Position numbers and translations under genes: made by a program | Assembly (NCBI GenBank): GCA_002430835.1 | Contig: DJDA01000065.1 | Span: forward strand, 1 to 6,093 | Length of the DNA: 6,093 nt | From: Brevundimonas sp. UBA5936 | GTDB lineage: Bacteria; Pseudomonadota; Alphaproteobacteria; Caulobacterales; Caulobacteraceae | Direction: 5' to 3' | Shown: positions 5,218 through 6,093 of the stretch, in pieces | Position numbering within the stretch: position 1 is the stretch's first letter | Layout: every line of letters begins with the position of its first letter | Notes under the pieces: generated by a model | Seen by the model: only the letters and a program-made list of their open reading frames with translations | What the model was told of the DNA's origin: nothing | The model's database searches: none

Positions 5218-6093
5218 ATGACCTCCGACGACGACTACGCCTTCGAGGGCGCGGCACCGCAGCCCGCCCGCGACAACAATCCGCCGCTGTCGATCTCGGA
5301 GCTGAGCTTCGCCCTGAAGCGCACCCTGGAGGAACGCTTCGGCCATGTGCGGCTGCGCGGCGAGATCTCCAAGGTGAACCGCCACGCCTCGGGCCACGTC
5401 TATCTGACGCTGAAAGACGACAAATCGGCCATCGACGGCGTGATCTGGAAGGGCGTGGTGCGCGGTCTGGGCGTCCAGCCCGAGACGGGTCTGGAGGTCA
5501 TCGTCACCGGCAAGATCACCTCCTATCCGGCGCGGTCCTCCTATCAGATCGTGATCGAGAGCATGGAGGCGGGGGGCGCGGGCGCCCTGCTGGCCCAGCT
5601 GGAGCGGCTGAAGGTCAAACTGCGGGACGAAGGCCTGTTCGACCCGGCGAAGAAGAAGGCCCTGCCGACCTTCCCCGCGACCATCGGCGTCATCACCAGC
5701 CCGACCGGCGCCGTCATCCGCGACATCCTGCACCGCATCGCAGAGCGCTGGCCCAGCCGCGTCATCGTCTGGCCGGTGGTGGTCCAGGGCGACGCCGCCA
5801 GCGGTCAGGTCGCCAACGCCATCCGCGGCTTCGACCAGATGACGCCCGACGGCCCGATCCCCCGTCCCGACCTGCTGATCGTCGCGCGCGGCGGCGGCTC
5901 GGTCGAGGATCTGTGGTGCTTCAACGACGAGGCCCTGGCCCGCACGGTCGCAGCCGCCCGCATCCCCATCATCTCGGCCGTGGGGCACGAGACCGACACC
6001 ACCCTGATCGACTTCGTGTCGGACCGCCGCGCGCCGACCCCGACCGGCGCGGCCGAGATCGCCACGCCGGTGCTGGCCGACCTGCGCTGGGCG
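5218..6093 (+). CDS. xseA: Exodeoxyribonuclease VII large subunit, N-terminal part (runs off right edge)
   Basis: XseA is the catalytic subunit of exonuclease VII, which with several XseB subunits degrades single-stranded DNA from both ends into short oligonucleotides during repair. The visible 292 codons are open to the edge. The N-terminal OB-fold that binds single-stranded DNA spans about 24-118: LSISELSFALKRTLEERFG (24-42), VRLRGEISKVNRHASGHVYL (44-63). The catalytic domain begins at about 145 and shows IGVITSPTGAVIRDI (156-170), RGGGSVEDLWCFND (224-237), SAVGHETDTTLIDFV (253-267) and the strongly conserved RAPTPTGAAE (271-280). The C-terminal coiled-coil region that receives XseB is missing because the window ends; family members are usually 400-530 residues. 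The ATG at 5218 fits the family N-terminus. An in-frame GTG at 5209 is possible but less likely. Divergent from the small membrane-protein gene. Confidence 0.97.
   Translation, partial: MTSDDDYAFEGAAPQPARDNNPPLSISELSFALKRTLEERFGHVRLRGEISKVNRHASGHVYLTLKDDKSAIDGVIWKGVVRGLGVQPETGLEVIVTGKITSYPARSSYQIVIESMEAGGAGALLAQLERLKVKLRDEGLFDPAKKKALPTFPATIGVITSPTGAVIRDILHRIAERWPSRVIVWPVVVQGDAASGQVANAIRGFDQMTPDGPIPRPDLLIVARGGGSVEDLWCFNDEALARTVAAARIPIISAVGHETDTTLIDFVSDRRAPTPTGAAEIATPVLADLRWA

Noticed and set aside
4852..5988. 378-codon minus-strand open frame opposite xseA and across the small membrane-protein gene
   Set aside because: The xseA strand carries all exonuclease VII motifs. The antisense product is low-complexity Asp/Arg/Gly/Ala and overlaps two better genes.

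Overview
The window is a GC-rich stretch (roughly two-thirds G+C by eye) that fits an alphaproteobacterium. The style of the xseA and purD products, the hairpin repeats and the promoter-like boxes suggest Caulobacteraceae, most likely Brevundimonas or a close relative. The genus is an inference from protein style, not a search result. I see no phage, IS, CRISPR, tRNA or rRNA. The content is conserved housekeeping plus several cell-envelope genes.

Layout from left to right: (1) the 5' end of an exported protein on the minus strand, running off the left edge. (2) A 171-bp divergent intergenic region with three phased TTAA tetramers. (3) A DUF983 zinc-ribbon membrane protein on plus. (4) Convergent to it, a secreted COG1228-type amidohydrolase (metallo-dipeptidase/carboxypeptidase-like) on minus. 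(5) Divergent from that, a lipoprotein L,D-transpeptidase-fold enzyme on plus. (6) A 145-bp convergent gap carrying two inverted copies of a 31-bp palindromic repeat. (7) purD on minus, preceded in the same direction by a PRC-barrel-like lipoprotein and a 59-aa single-span membrane protein. (8) Divergent from these, the 5' two-thirds or so of xseA on plus, cut by the right edge.

Functionally, purD (purine synthesis) and xseA (exonuclease VII large subunit) are the housekeeping anchors. Most of the other products are envelope proteins: a secreted peptidase-like amidohydrolase, an L,D-transpeptidase-like lipoprotein, a PRC lipoprotein and two membrane proteins. The amidohydrolase and the L,D-transpeptidase share a 126-bp divergent promoter region and could both act on periplasmic peptides, but nothing in the sequence proves a joint pathway.

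I do not see an exotic new system. The points most worth a second look are the phased TTAA/direct-repeat operator near 245-278, the covarying inverted hairpin repeats at 3025-3155, and promoter-like boxes so close to the xseA and purD start codons that the transcripts could be leaderless. The undescribed small membrane protein and lipoprotein pair between purD and xseA is also of interest. No gene-free stretch exceeds 300 bases.
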